From contig NZ_FXYE01000002.1 in the NCBI RefSeq assembly GCF_900184935.1, positions 1,541,501 through 1,605,500 on the forward strand: a stretch of 64,000 nt of DNA. Reading direction: 5' to 3'. Origin of the DNA: Actibacterium lipolyticum (lineage in GTDB: Bacteria; Pseudomonadota; Alphaproteobacteria; Rhodobacterales; Rhodobacteraceae). Both the position numbers and the translations under genes were made by a program. Position 1 is the stretch's first letter, and each line of letters opens with the position of its first letter. The notes beneath the pieces were generated by a model that saw only the letters and a program-made list of their open reading frames with translations, was not told the DNA's origin and did no database searches. Shown here one piece after another: positions 30,335 to 38,152 of this stretch.

Positions 30335-30774
30335 ACCTCTTCGCCCAGCCGCTGACGCAGGGCGCGTAGGACCGGCAAGGCTGCCTTCACCTCTTCGGCG
30401 CCGATGTCATTCACGACGTCGGCGATAAGGGGGGAGATTGCATTAATCGCCACATCCCGTGCGCGCAAACCGGCGGGGCTGATCGAAACCAGCTTGCGCC
30501 GGGCATCATCCCAATCAGGGCGAATGTGAATGTGGCCGGCCCATTCCAGTTTGCCCAACGTGTTGGTCATCGCGCCGCGCGTCACGTGAAAGGCTTGGGC
30601 AAGTTGGGCAGGCGTGCGTTCTTCGCCGGTTCGGGCCAGATGGTTCAGCACGGAAAACTGGCTCAGCTCCATCCCTTTGGGCAGAACTTTTGTCAGCCGG
30701 TTGCGGGCCAACTGATCGGCCATGAACAATTCGCTGAACAGCGACACGGCTAGGGATTCGGACGGATCGCTCAC
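30331..30774 (-). CDS. MarR-family transcriptional regulator
   Basis: Winged-helix dimeric DNA-binding repressor, 147 residues. Seen: helix-turn-helix region ([41 protein letters not shown]), and the wing [16 protein letters not shown], matching the MarR D-x-R-D/A-x-R pattern. GTG start at 30774 lies directly after the nitrilase stop, so it is the last gene of comF-grxC-nitrilase-marR. Ligand and targets are unknown. Confidence 0.92.
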   Translation of the reverse strand: MSDPSESLAVSLFSELFMADQLARNRLTKVLPKGMELSQFSVLNHLARTGEERTPAQLAQAFHVTRGAMTNTLGKLEWAGHIHIRPDWDDARRKLVSISPAGLRARDVAINAISPLIADVVNDIGAEEVKAALPVLRALRQRLGEEV

Positions 30775-31605
30775 TCAGGGGCCTTCATAATTCCGGTCAT
30801 GTGTCATCGATGGCACGCGTTGACGAGAGTTTTCCACTTCTGACAGGTCAAGATCAACGTAAACCACGCCGGGTGCGTCATCAGCGACAGTCAGAACCTC
30901 GCCCCATGGCGAGATTGCCATGCTGTGCCCGTAAGATTGGCGCGGCTTGCCGGTTTGTGTGTTGTGGCGCCCGGTCTGAGCGGGGGCGAGCACGTAACAC
31001 CCGGTTTCAATCGCACGGGCGCGCAACAAAACCTCCCAATGGGCGGCGCCGGTAACGGGGTGAAACGCGGCCGGAACAGCCAAAACCTGCGCCCCGGCAT
31101 GGGCAAGATCGCGGTAAAGATATGGAAAGCGGATGTCGTAACAGATGCTCATCCCGATCTTGGCGAAAGGGGTGCCCGCCACCACCGCCGCCGAACCAGG
31201 GCGATACCCATCGGATTCCCGGAAACTGTCATTCGCGCCGATTTCGACATCAAACATGTGGATCTTGTCATACCGCGCCGCGATCTGCCCATCCGGGCCA
31301 ATCAGGAACGAACGGTTTGCAAACCGCCCATCCGCATCGCCCGTCTTTAACCCAAGTGATCCGATCAGCAGCCAAACGCCCAGCGCGGCAGCCTCTTCCC
31401 GAAGACCGGCCAGTGTCGGGTCGGCATCCTCGTGGCACAGAACTTCGTTCTGGCGGGCACGGCTGGAGGAAACGCAGTTTGTGACCTCTGGCGTCAGGAT
31501 GAACCCGGCCCCGTTTTCGGCAGCTTCGCGCATCATGCCCCGCACCACGCCAAGGTTTTCACCCGGATCGTCACTGGAACACAGTTGCAACAAAGCCGCG
31601 CGCAT
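30775..31605 (-). CDS. Carbon-nitrogen hydrolase (Nit1/Nit2-type omega-amidase / deaminated glutathione amidase)
   Basis: Nitrilase-superfamily amidase, about 276 residues, cytosolic. Seen: the Glu-Lys-Cys triad (Glu40 in ILTPEVTN, Lys114 in YDKIHMFDV, Cys155 in MSICYDIRFP), and ARAIETGCYVLAPAQTG. The DKIHMFDV context is typical of the Nit1/Nit2 group, which repairs deaminated glutathione or acts on alpha-keto amides. ATG at 31605 sits seven bases after GGAAGG; a GTG one codon earlier is possible. The glutaredoxin gene just upstream makes a glutathione-related role plausible (inference). Confidence 0.9.
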   Translation of the reverse strand: MRAALLQLCSSDDPGENLGVVRGMMREAAENGAGFILTPEVTNCVSSSRARQNEVLCHEDADPTLAGLREEAAALGVWLLIGSLGLKTGDADGRFANRSFLIGPDGQIAARYDKIHMFDVEIGANDSFRESDGYRPGSAAVVAGTPFAKIGMSICYDIRFPYLYRDLAHAGAQVLAVPAAFHPVTGAAHWEVLLRARAIETGCYVLAPAQTGRHNTQTGKPRQSYGHSMAISPWGEVLTVADDAPGVVYVDLDLSEVENSRQRVPSMTHDRNYEGP

Positions 31606-31608
31606 CAC

Positions 31609-31866
31609 TTAGCCTTCCAACAACGGGTCAAACTTACCCGCGCGTTCCATCGCATAAAGGTCATCACAGCCACCCACATGCGTATCGCCGACGAAAATCT
31701 GCGGCACGGTGTAACGGCCATTGGCGCGTTCCATCATTTGCTGGCGCTTGTCAGCGTCGCCCGACACGTCAATTTCGGTATAGGCAACTTCTTTATTGTC
31801 CAACAGGCGCTTGGCCATCTGGCAAAAGCCACAGGTCGGCGTGGTGTAAATTTCGACTGGTTTCAT
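31609..31866 (-). CDS. grxC: Glutaredoxin 3 (GrxC type)
   Basis: Glutathione-dependent thiol-disulfide oxidoreductase, 85 residues. Seen: the active site TPTCGFCQMAK (Cys12 and Cys15; CGFC instead of the more common CPYC), the cis-proline motif YTVPQIFVG and the glutathione-binding HVGGCDDLYAME. Start ATG at 31866; the longer frame upstream has no support. Between comF and the nitrilase gene on the same strand. Confidence 0.95.
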   Translation of the reverse strand: MKPVEIYTTPTCGFCQMAKRLLDNKEVAYTEIDVSGDADKRQQMMERANGRYTVPQIFVGDTHVGGCDDLYAMERAGKFDPLLEG

Positions 31867-31901
31867 AATGGGCCCTAAATTGTTGGGCGCACTATAGGGG
31901 A

Positions 31902-32612
31902 TCACATGTCCTTCGCAACGCGCGCCAGAACCAAGACCGAAACGTCACGCGCGCCAGCGGCCCGGCATGCCTCGGCCCCTGCGGCAAGGGTCGCGCCGGA
32001 TGTCATGACGTCATCCACCAACAGAACGTGCCGACCCGCGCATATTTCGCGGCGTTTCGGGTGGGCCTGCAACGCGCCAGCAATATTGGCAAAACGCGCA
32101 TCCACCCCCATCCCTTCCTGAATCTGCGTGCGCTTTTTACGCAACAAAAGGTCAGGGCAATACTCAAGCCCGGCATCCTTTGCGACGGCCGCTGCCAGCA
32201 AAGCCGCTTGATTATACCGCCGCCGCAAAAGCCGTGTTCGGTGCAAGGGAACCGGCGCAACCATCATATCTGGCCGTAATATCGGCTGAACCGCGCGGGA
32301 CAACCACGTGGCCATGGGGCGGGCCAGTTCCGTTCGGTCGCCGTGCTTAAGGGAAAGGATCAGGCGACGCGCGTTATCTTGGTACAAAACCGCCGCCCGC
32401 CCCCGCGTCCATGGGCGGGCCATGGTCATGCAGTCGTCGCATTGCACATCTTCGTCTTCACCCGGCAACGGCACGCCGCAAGTGTCACAAACCAAGCCGG
32501 AAATGAAATGCGTATCGCGCCAACACGAACCGCACAGGGCAAATTCGCTTTCCACCAGCACACCGCATGAAATGCACTGCGGCGGAAAGATCAGGCGAAG
32601 CGCGCTTTGCAT
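31902..32612 (-). CDS. comF: ComF family protein (zinc ribbon plus phosphoribosyltransferase-like domain)
   Basis: 236 residues. Seen: N-terminal double zinc-ribbon with paired Cys (PPQCISCGVLV, ALCGSCW, CDTCGVPL, QCDDC) and a C-terminal type I phosphoribosyltransferase fold with the PRPP loop VLLVDDVMTSGATLAAGA near residue 200. In competent bacteria ComF helps DNA uptake; here its role is uncertain. ATG at 32612. Divergent from the methyltransferase at 32656 and 35 bases upstream of grxC. Confidence 0.92.
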   Translation of the reverse strand: MQSALRLIFPPQCISCGVLVESEFALCGSCWRDTHFISGLVCDTCGVPLPGEDEDVQCDDCMTMARPWTRGRAAVLYQDNARRLILSLKHGDRTELARPMATWLSRAVQPILRPDMMVAPVPLHRTRLLRRRYNQAALLAAAVAKDAGLEYCPDLLLRKKRTQIQEGMGVDARFANIAGALQAHPKRREICAGRHVLLVDDVMTSGATLAAGAEACRAAGARDVSVLVLARVAKDM

Positions 32613-32655
32613 CCCGGTTTTTCCCTTCTACATATCCCCCAAGCAAGGAGAGCCC

Positions 32656-33507
32656 ATGCCCGAGCAAGCCCCACCCCTGACCGACCGCGCCGCATTAGAC
32701 CGGTTTCGCGACCGCGCCCTGTTCATGGCCGAACCCGCCATGTTCCTGCAGGAAGACGCGGCTGATGAGGTTAAAGAGAGACTGACAGAGGTTAACAGAA
32801 CCTTTACGGCACCGGCCGTGGTCTCTCCTTTTCCGCAGGTGTGGCATGCTGCGTTCCCCGATGCAGTGCATGTGCCAGATGCCGACATTCTTGCACTGGA
32901 AGAAGGCGCGCATGATCTGGTGATCCATGGCATGTCCTTGCATTGGGCCAATGACCCCGTTGGGCAACTGGTACAGTGTCGCCGGGCTTTGAAGCCCGAC
33001 GGGTTGTTCATCGGCGTTCTGTTCGGCGGCCAAACCCTGCAAGAGCTTCGCGCGGCCATGTCAGAGGCCGAGGTTAAAACCACCGGCGGCCTATCCCCGC
33101 GCGTCATTCCCATGGCCGAAATCCGTGACCTTGGCGCGTTGCTGCAACGCGCGGGCTTTTCCCTGCCCGTCGCCGATAGCGCCGCGCGCAGCGTTACCTA
33201 TTCATCGCCGTTTCACCTGATGGCCGACCTGCGCGCCATGGGCGAGGTCAACGCTCTTGACCAACGCCGCCGCACCGCCCCGCCCCGTCGGCTTTTCGCG
33301 GAAATGGCGCAGATTTACGCCGAAGCCTATGCAACGCCCGATGGGCGCATTCCCGCAACGTTCGAAACGATATTCCTGACCGGCTGGGCACCGGATCAAA
33401 GCCAGCAAAAACCGCTGCGGCCCGGCTCTGCCACGGCCCGCCTAGCCGATGCTTTGAACGTGGACGAAACGCCGCTACCTGACCCTGCGCGCCCGCGCCG
33501 CGATTGA
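32656..33507 (+). CDS. SAM-dependent methyltransferase (BioC / NDUFAF5-like)
   Basis: Class I methyltransferase-like protein, 283 residues. Seen: FRDRALFMAEPAMFLQEDAADEV at the start, resembling the mitochondrial complex I factor NDUFAF5 and BioC; a degenerate motif I region; HDLVIHGMSLHWANDPVGQL and RRALKPDGLFIGVLFGGQTL, typical of this group. The glycine-rich SAM loop is not obvious, so catalytic activity is less certain. ATG at 32656 follows AAGGAG. Upstream of hemH, separated by 67 bases. Confidence 0.85.
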   Translation: MPEQAPPLTDRAALDRFRDRALFMAEPAMFLQEDAADEVKERLTEVNRTFTAPAVVSPFPQVWHAAFPDAVHVPDADILALEEGAHDLVIHGMSLHWANDPVGQLVQCRRALKPDGLFIGVLFGGQTLQELRAAMSEAEVKTTGGLSPRVIPMAEIRDLGALLQRAGFSLPVADSAARSVTYSSPFHLMADLRAMGEVNALDQRRRTAPPRRLFAEMAQIYAEAYATPDGRIPATFETIFLTGWAPDQSQQKPLRPGSATARLADALNVDETPLPDPARPRRD

Positions 33508-33574
33508 CGCATCGCGAAAACCGTTTATTTCACCTTGGAACGTCTCTAAATCAGCCCGCAACGCCGGAGATCAG

Positions 33575-34675
33575 ATGCAGGATCCACAAAAGGCAGCCGA
33601 CCTGCCCTATACACAACTGCCGACCGCAAAATGCCCCGCACATGCGCCAGCAGATCACCCCAAAATTCCGCCTGCAAAGGTTGGCATTCTGGTCGCCAAC
33701 CTCGGAACGCCGGACGGCACCGACTATTGGTCGATGCGGCGCTATCTGAACGAATTTCTATCTGATCAGCGCGTGATCGATTACCCGAAATGGAAATGGC
33801 AGCCGCTTTTGCAGCTGATCATCCTGACGAAACGCCCGTTTTCATCAGGAAAAGCGTATAAATCGATCTGGAACGAAGAGAAAAACGAAAGCCCGCTGAT
33901 GACGATCACGCGGGATCAGACCGCCAAGATCAAGGCCGAGATGGCCAAAGTCTATGGCGACAACGTCGAAGTTGATTTCTGCATGCGTTACGGCAACCCA
34001 TCGACCAAGTCGAAGGTGCGCGAGATGATCAACAAGGGCTGTCAAAAGATCCTGTTTTTCCCGCTGTACCCTCATTATGCGGGCGCAACTTCGGCAACAG
34101 CGAATGACGAATTCTTTCGCGCGTTGATGGATGAAAAGTGGCAGCCGCCCGCACGGACGGTTCCGGCCTATTTCGAACATCCGATGTATATCGAAGCGCT
34201 GGCAGCCTCGGTCGAACGTGCCTATGCCGCCGCGGAAAAGAAGCCCGAACTGTTGGTCGTGTCTTATCACGGGATGCCCGAACGCTACCTTACGGACGGT
34301 GATCCGTACCACTGCCAATGCCAGAAAACGACGCGCCTGTTGAAAGAGCGTTTGGGCTGGGCCGACACCGACATCACCACGACGTTCCAATCCGTCTTCG
34401 GCCCCGAAGAATGGTTGAAACCCTACACGGTGAAAGAGGTCGCGCGTCTGGCCGAGGAAGAGGGCAAGAAAAACATCGCCGTCATCGCACCGGCGTTTTC
34501 AGCCGACTGCATCGAAACGCTGGAAGAGATTAACGAAGAAATCCGCGAAAGCTTTGAAGAAGCGGGCGGCGAGGATTTCACCTATATCCCATGCCTGAAC
34601 GATGACGATGCGCATATCGCGGCACTTGGTCAGATTATTCAGGATAATCTTAAAGGGTGGTTGGACGTCACCTGA
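33575..34675 (+). CDS. hemH: Ferrochelatase (protoheme ferro-lyase)
   Basis: Inserts Fe2+ into protoporphyrin IX, the last step of heme synthesis. Seen: 366 residues; start of domain GILVANLGTPDGTDYWSMRRYL; the catalytic His region VSYHGMPERYLTDGDPYHCQ; FQSVFGPEEWLKPYT and IAPAFSADCIETLEEINEE, both ferrochelatase signatures. The ~35-residue N-terminal lead (Pro/Ala-rich) is longer than in many homologues, but ATG at 33575 has GGAG upstream. Ends before a strong hairpin terminator shared with the minus-strand small gene. Confidence 0.97.
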   Translation: MQDPQKAADLPYTQLPTAKCPAHAPADHPKIPPAKVGILVANLGTPDGTDYWSMRRYLNEFLSDQRVIDYPKWKWQPLLQLIILTKRPFSSGKAYKSIWNEEKNESPLMTITRDQTAKIKAEMAKVYGDNVEVDFCMRYGNPSTKSKVREMINKGCQKILFFPLYPHYAGATSATANDEFFRALMDEKWQPPARTVPAYFEHPMYIEALAASVERAYAAAEKKPELLVVSYHGMPERYLTDGDPYHCQCQKTTRLLKERLGWADTDITTTFQSVFGPEEWLKPYTVKEVARLAEEEGKKNIAVIAPAFSADCIETLEEINEEIRESFEEAGGEDFTYIPCLNDDDAHIAALGQIIQDNLKGWLDVT

Positions 34676-34692
34676 CCCTTGCGCAAAAGAAA

Positions 34693-34720
34693 AGAGGCGG
34701 TGGATTGCTCCACCGCCTCT
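34693..34720. terminator. Bidirectional terminator between hemH and the small exported protein gene
   Basis: AGAGGCGGTGGA (34693-34704), loop TTGC, TCCACCGCCTCT (34709-34720): a perfect 12-pair stem. On the minus strand it runs into TTTTCTTTT; on the plus strand the T-tract is short. Confidence 0.85.
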
Positions 34721-34741
34721 CATTTCGAATCTGTGTGCCTA

Positions 34742-34921
34742 TTAGGACGAAGCAGCAGCAGCTACCAGTACCAGGAACAGCAGAGGAACGAGTACGCCGC
34801 CGTTCGAAGAAGAAGTTTCTTCTACGACGATTTCTGGTTCCATCATTGGCTCGGACATGTTGCCAGCATAAGCTGTAGAAGCGGCAACGGACAGAGCAGC
34901 AGCGAGAGCAAGTTTCTTCAT
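34742..34921 (-). CDS. Small exported protein with hydrophobic C-terminus, function unknown
   Basis: 59 residues. Seen: signal peptide MKKLALAAALSVAASTAYA, a short acidic middle (EPMMEPEIVVEETSSSNGG) and a hydrophobic tail (LVPLLFLVLVAAAA) ending in SS, which could insert in a membrane. ATG at 34921 has GGAGG five bases upstream, and the gene ends at a strong terminator, so it is a well-formed single-gene unit. I recognise the pattern as common in Rhodobacteraceae but know no function. Confidence 0.75.
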   Translation of the reverse strand: MKKLALAAALSVAASTAYAGNMSEPMMEPEIVVEETSSSNGGVLVPLLFLVLVAAAASS

Positions 34922-35064
34922 GTTATCCTCCAGAATCAACGTGCCAGCGTGCATGATATTGCTGACACGCACTCAAGACTGTAGTGTGCGTTACCGTCTA
35001 ATCAGTAAGATTCAGATATTGCAACCAACGTTTTAGCCGACAGAAAAAAGACGGCGGCTTGTCG

Positions 35065-35676
35065 TCAAATCAGCAACACTTGCGTGCCGACAGTGGCATA
35101 GCTGAACAGCTCGGAAATATGTTCGTTGAACAGACCGATGCAGCCATTCGAAGACCGACGACCGATTTTGCGCGTATCGTGGGTTCCGTGAATACGATAA
35201 TACGTCCAGCTAAGATAAAGCGCGTGTGTGCCCAGCGGGTTATCGGGACCGGGGCCGACATAATCGGGCCATTCTGGGTTACGCTCTTTCATCGACGGGG
35301 TTGGGCGCCATTCTGGCCCTTCCACTTTGCGCACAATCGACGTGCGGCCGCGGCGGGTCAAATCTTCGGTCATTGGAACGCTTGTTGGATAAAGCTTGTA
35401 CGTACTTTCATCCTCGGACCAATAGTGAAGCGCGCGTGACGTGGTATCCACAAGGATCGCCCCGCCTTTCAGGTCACCAAAATAAGGGCGCCATCCCAAC
35501 GAACGGAAACTAGAGATATTCCGGCGGATCGCAGAATCCGCGCCGCCCAAGTCTGGCTCTATCTCAATGCTGTTTTGGTTTTGCGCGAAAGCTGGCGCTG
35601 CCAACCCTGTAAGCATCGCGGCACTGCCTGAAAGAAACGATCTTCGGCTTGTAATAATGTCTTGGCGGCGTTTCAT
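35065..35676 (-). CDS. L,D-transpeptidase (YkuD) with Tat-type signal
   Basis: Cell-wall enzyme forming 3-3 cross-links or attaching proteins to peptidoglycan, 203 residues. Seen: a twin-arginine signal motif SRRSFL (residues 10-15) followed by a hydrophobic stretch ending APAFAQ; the YkuD catalytic motif HGTHDTRKIGRRSSNGCIGL with nucleophile Cys179. Upstream GGAG supports ATG 35676. Divergent from the CAP-domain lipoprotein gene. A second YkuD protein lies at 36356. Confidence 0.92.
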   Translation of the reverse strand: MKRRQDIITSRRSFLSGSAAMLTGLAAPAFAQNQNSIEIEPDLGGADSAIRRNISSFRSLGWRPYFGDLKGGAILVDTTSRALHYWSEDESTYKLYPTSVPMTEDLTRRGRTSIVRKVEGPEWRPTPSMKERNPEWPDYVGPGPDNPLGTHALYLSWTYYRIHGTHDTRKIGRRSSNGCIGLFNEHISELFSYATVGTQVLLI

Positions 35677-35710
35677 CTGAAGCTCCATCCACAAAAGGAA
35701 GTTTGAAAAG

Positions 35711-35739
35711 ATAATATGGCGCTAATGCCTCAGTCGCAA
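35711..35739 (-). promoter_or_regulatory. Sigma-70-type promoter candidate for the Tat-exported L,D-transpeptidase
   Basis: Minus strand: TTGCGA (35739-35734), 17-base spacer, TATTAT (35716-35711). The -10 matches five of six consensus positions; it lies about 35 bases before the start codon. Confidence 0.6.
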
Positions 35740-35836
35740 TTCAAACACTTGTAACCAAGGCGAATGCCCGCCGAAGCGTTTGAACCATGCAACGCTTGGC
35801 TGTACAGAGATATGGAAATATCATGGGTGACCCTGA

Positions 35837-36346
35837 ATGATCCGGTTTTTTGCTCTTGTTTTGGTTGCGGCTTTTTCGCTTGCAGCATGTACCACCACGA
35901 CGCCCACCCTTGGGCCCGATGGCAAGCCTTTGCCGCGCGTTTACCGGATTTCGGACCGCGACGCTGCTGAAATTCAGTTCCGAGTGCTGGATTCGGTCAA
36001 CTCTTTGCGACAAGCCGCTGGAAGTGCCCCGCTGCAATTGAACGCTCAGTTGAACGCGGCTGCGGCAACGCATTCCCGCGATATGGCCGTTCAAAACCGC
36101 CCTTGGCACTTCGGCTCTGACGGGTCTTCACCGCTGGATCGTGCGCGTCGAGCAGGGTATCCTGGCCTACTTCTGGGCGAAGACATCTCTGAGACATACG
36201 AGACAGAGCTGGAAACGCTCGCCGCATGGATGGAAGTTGCTGACACGCGCTCTGTGATTCTTGATCCTAAAGCGCGTGATCTGGGTTTTGCATATTACCA
36301 AGAGCCGAATGGCAAAATTTGGTGGACCCTTGTAACCGGCGGCTAA
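35837..36346 (+). CDS. CAP-domain (SCP/PR1-like) lipoprotein
   Basis: 169 residues. Seen: lipoprotein signal with lipobox LAAC (Cys18); CAP domain with helix VLDSVNSLRQAAGSAPLQLN, the AATHSRDMA motif holding a conserved His, and LGEDISETYETE and WWTLVTGG-type strands. Bacterial CAP proteins are extracytoplasmic and mostly uncharacterised. Located between two L,D-transpeptidase genes: divergent from one, and convergent with the other (nine bases apart). A cell-envelope role is inferred. Confidence 0.88.
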   Translation: MIRFFALVLVAAFSLAACTTTTPTLGPDGKPLPRVYRISDRDAAEIQFRVLDSVNSLRQAAGSAPLQLNAQLNAAAATHSRDMAVQNRPWHFGSDGSSPLDRARRAGYPGLLLGEDISETYETELETLAAWMEVADTRSVILDPKARDLGFAYYQEPNGKIWWTLVTGG

Positions 36347-36355
36347 CCCAGCCGG

Positions 36356-36853
36356 TTACGGGAAGATATCGATCGCCGTACCGACCCGCACCATCGAATA
36401 GACATCTTCGATTTCGCCGTCTTTCAGCGAAATGCATCCGGCTGTCCAATCCGGGCCCTTGCCGCGGTGCTTTCGCGCACGACCGTGGATAAAGATGTCA
36501 CCGCCCGGGCTTTTTCCCATCGCCTGCGCGCGCGCGACATCAGCCTGGTTCGGGTAAGAGATACCCAAGGACAAATGGAAATTGCTGTTGGGATTGCGCC
36601 GATCAATGAAATAGCGGCCTTCGGGTGTTTTACCGTCGCCCTCAACCTGTTTGTGCCCGTTGGGCGCAAAGCCAAGTGCAATCGGATATCCCTTCAGGAC
36701 TTTCTGGTGGTGAAGCAGATACATTTTGCGATGACTTTTCATCACTACGATCCGCGTCACTTCTGGCCCGTCATAAGACCGAATACTGGGGGACGAACAC
36801 CCCGTAAGCGCCAGCGCTGCGCCACTTAGGAAAAACCCGCGCCGTTTAATCAT
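36356..36853 (-). CDS. L,D-transpeptidase family lipoprotein
   Basis: YkuD-domain protein of about 165 residues. Seen: lipobox LTGC (Cys19) after an MIKRRGFFLSGAALA signal; YkuD motif with IHGRARKHRGKGPDWTAGCI, nucleophile Cys140; and PEGRYFIDRRNPNSNFHLSL, as in the ErfK/YafK-type family. YafK-like members can act as amidases that release lipoprotein from peptidoglycan, so either forming or breaking links is possible. ATG 36853 preferred over the adjacent GTG. Confidence 0.9.
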   Translation of the reverse strand: MIKRRGFFLSGAALALTGCSSPSIRSYDGPEVTRIVVMKSHRKMYLLHHQKVLKGYPIALGFAPNGHKQVEGDGKTPEGRYFIDRRNPNSNFHLSLGISYPNQADVARAQAMGKSPGGDIFIHGRARKHRGKGPDWTAGCISLKDGEIEDVYSMVRVGTAIDIFP

Positions 36854-36937
36854 CACGTTACTGCCTTGCCCGTTTTGCCGTTTTTTATTGGCGGCATATT
36901 ACCCGAAACAAACAAGTTTCGCATCATTAAACAGATG

Positions 36938-38152
36938 TCACTGCTTGTGAAAAAACGCGGCAAGTTCCACGTGGGTGGACCAACGGAACTGATCGACCAC
37001 CTGAACCCATTCCAACGTATACCCTGATTCCGTCAGCAAACGCGCATCGCGGGCAAAGGTCACCGGGTTACAGGACACCGCCGCAATGACGGGAACGTCG
37101 GATCTGGCAAGTTCCACGATCTGTGCTTCGCCACCTGCGCGGGGCGGATCGATCACGACCGCGTCGTATCGCTTAAGCTCGTCTGGCAACAACGGGCGGC
37201 GGAACAGGTCGCGCGCTTCTGTCGTTACCGTTTTCAGCCCCGTCGCACGGCGCCAACCCTGATCAAGCGCGGTCAGCATTGATGCCTCACCCTCGACGGC
37301 GTGCACCTCTGCCTGCTCGGCGATGGGCAGGGCGAAGGTTCCGCACCCGGCAAACAGATCGGCAACCTTTTTGGCTTTTCCCAACGTCGCAAGGACTGCA
37401 TCGGTCAGCGCTGTCTGTCCTTCCACCGTTGCCTGCAAGAACGCACCCGGCGGCGGCGTAACATCGGCCCGGCCAAAGCGTTGCTGTGGCGCGGATTGTT
37501 CAAGCACAAGTTCGCCATTCCACGATAGCCGCGCAAAGCCGTTCTTTTGTGAAATCGTGCCCAACTCTGCCAAAAGCGCACGTTCCAAGGGTTTGGCATT
37601 CCCCACGGCGACATCCACGCCGACGCTGGACTGGGTGATGTTAAAGCTGACTTCGCCCTTGCGGGAGGCGGCCAGCGGCACAAGCTCTTCCAACGCCGGG
37701 ATGCACGCCATCAGATCAGGATGAAGCAAGGTGCAGTTCGGCACGGCAATGACTGTGTCAGAGGCGCGCGCATGGAAGCCAACCAGCGCACCCTTCTTAG
37801 TGCGCCGACCCGACAGAACCGCGCGACGGCGCGACTGCGGGGGCGATGTAATGATCGGCCGCATCTGCGCCTCTAGGCCCTGCGCGTGAAGGGCGGCACG
37901 CACAACGTCCACCTTCCACTTGGCCACGAATTCATCGGACGCGTGTTGCAGACCACAGCCACCGCAGCTTTTGAAATGGCTGCAAGGCGGGCGCACCCGA
38001 TCAGCCGAAGGCGTGACAATGCGCGGCTGCGCAATGCGGTCACCGACAAGTTCGCCCTCTACCTCTTCACCGGGAAGGGTAAGGGGCACAAAGACCGGCC
38101 CATCGGCAACGCCGTCGCCCAAGTGGCCCAACCGCCTGATCGTTACTGTCAT
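36938..38152 (-). CDS. TrmA/RlmD-family RNA (uracil-C5)-methyltransferase
   Basis: SAM-dependent enzyme that methylates C5 of a uracil in rRNA or tRNA; 404 residues. Seen: short TRAM-like N-terminus; iron-sulfur Cys cluster (PPCSHFKSCGGCGLQH plus VPNC); SAM motif VADLFAGCGTFALPIAEQA; VIDPPRAGGE; catalytic Cys in AAVSCNPVTFARDARLL. The family includes RlmC and RlmD; I cannot say which rRNA site is targeted. ATG at 38152 overlaps the ABC gene stop (ATGA). Confidence 0.92.
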   Translation of the reverse strand: MTVTIRRLGHLGDGVADGPVFVPLTLPGEEVEGELVGDRIAQPRIVTPSADRVRPPCSHFKSCGGCGLQHASDEFVAKWKVDVVRAALHAQGLEAQMRPIITSPPQSRRRAVLSGRRTKKGALVGFHARASDTVIAVPNCTLLHPDLMACIPALEELVPLAASRKGEVSFNITQSSVGVDVAVGNAKPLERALLAELGTISQKNGFARLSWNGELVLEQSAPQQRFGRADVTPPPGAFLQATVEGQTALTDAVLATLGKAKKVADLFAGCGTFALPIAEQAEVHAVEGEASMLTALDQGWRRATGLKTVTTEARDLFRRPLLPDELKRYDAVVIDPPRAGGEAQIVELARSDVPVIAAVSCNPVTFARDARLLTESGYTLEWVQVVDQFRWSTHVELAAFFHKQ

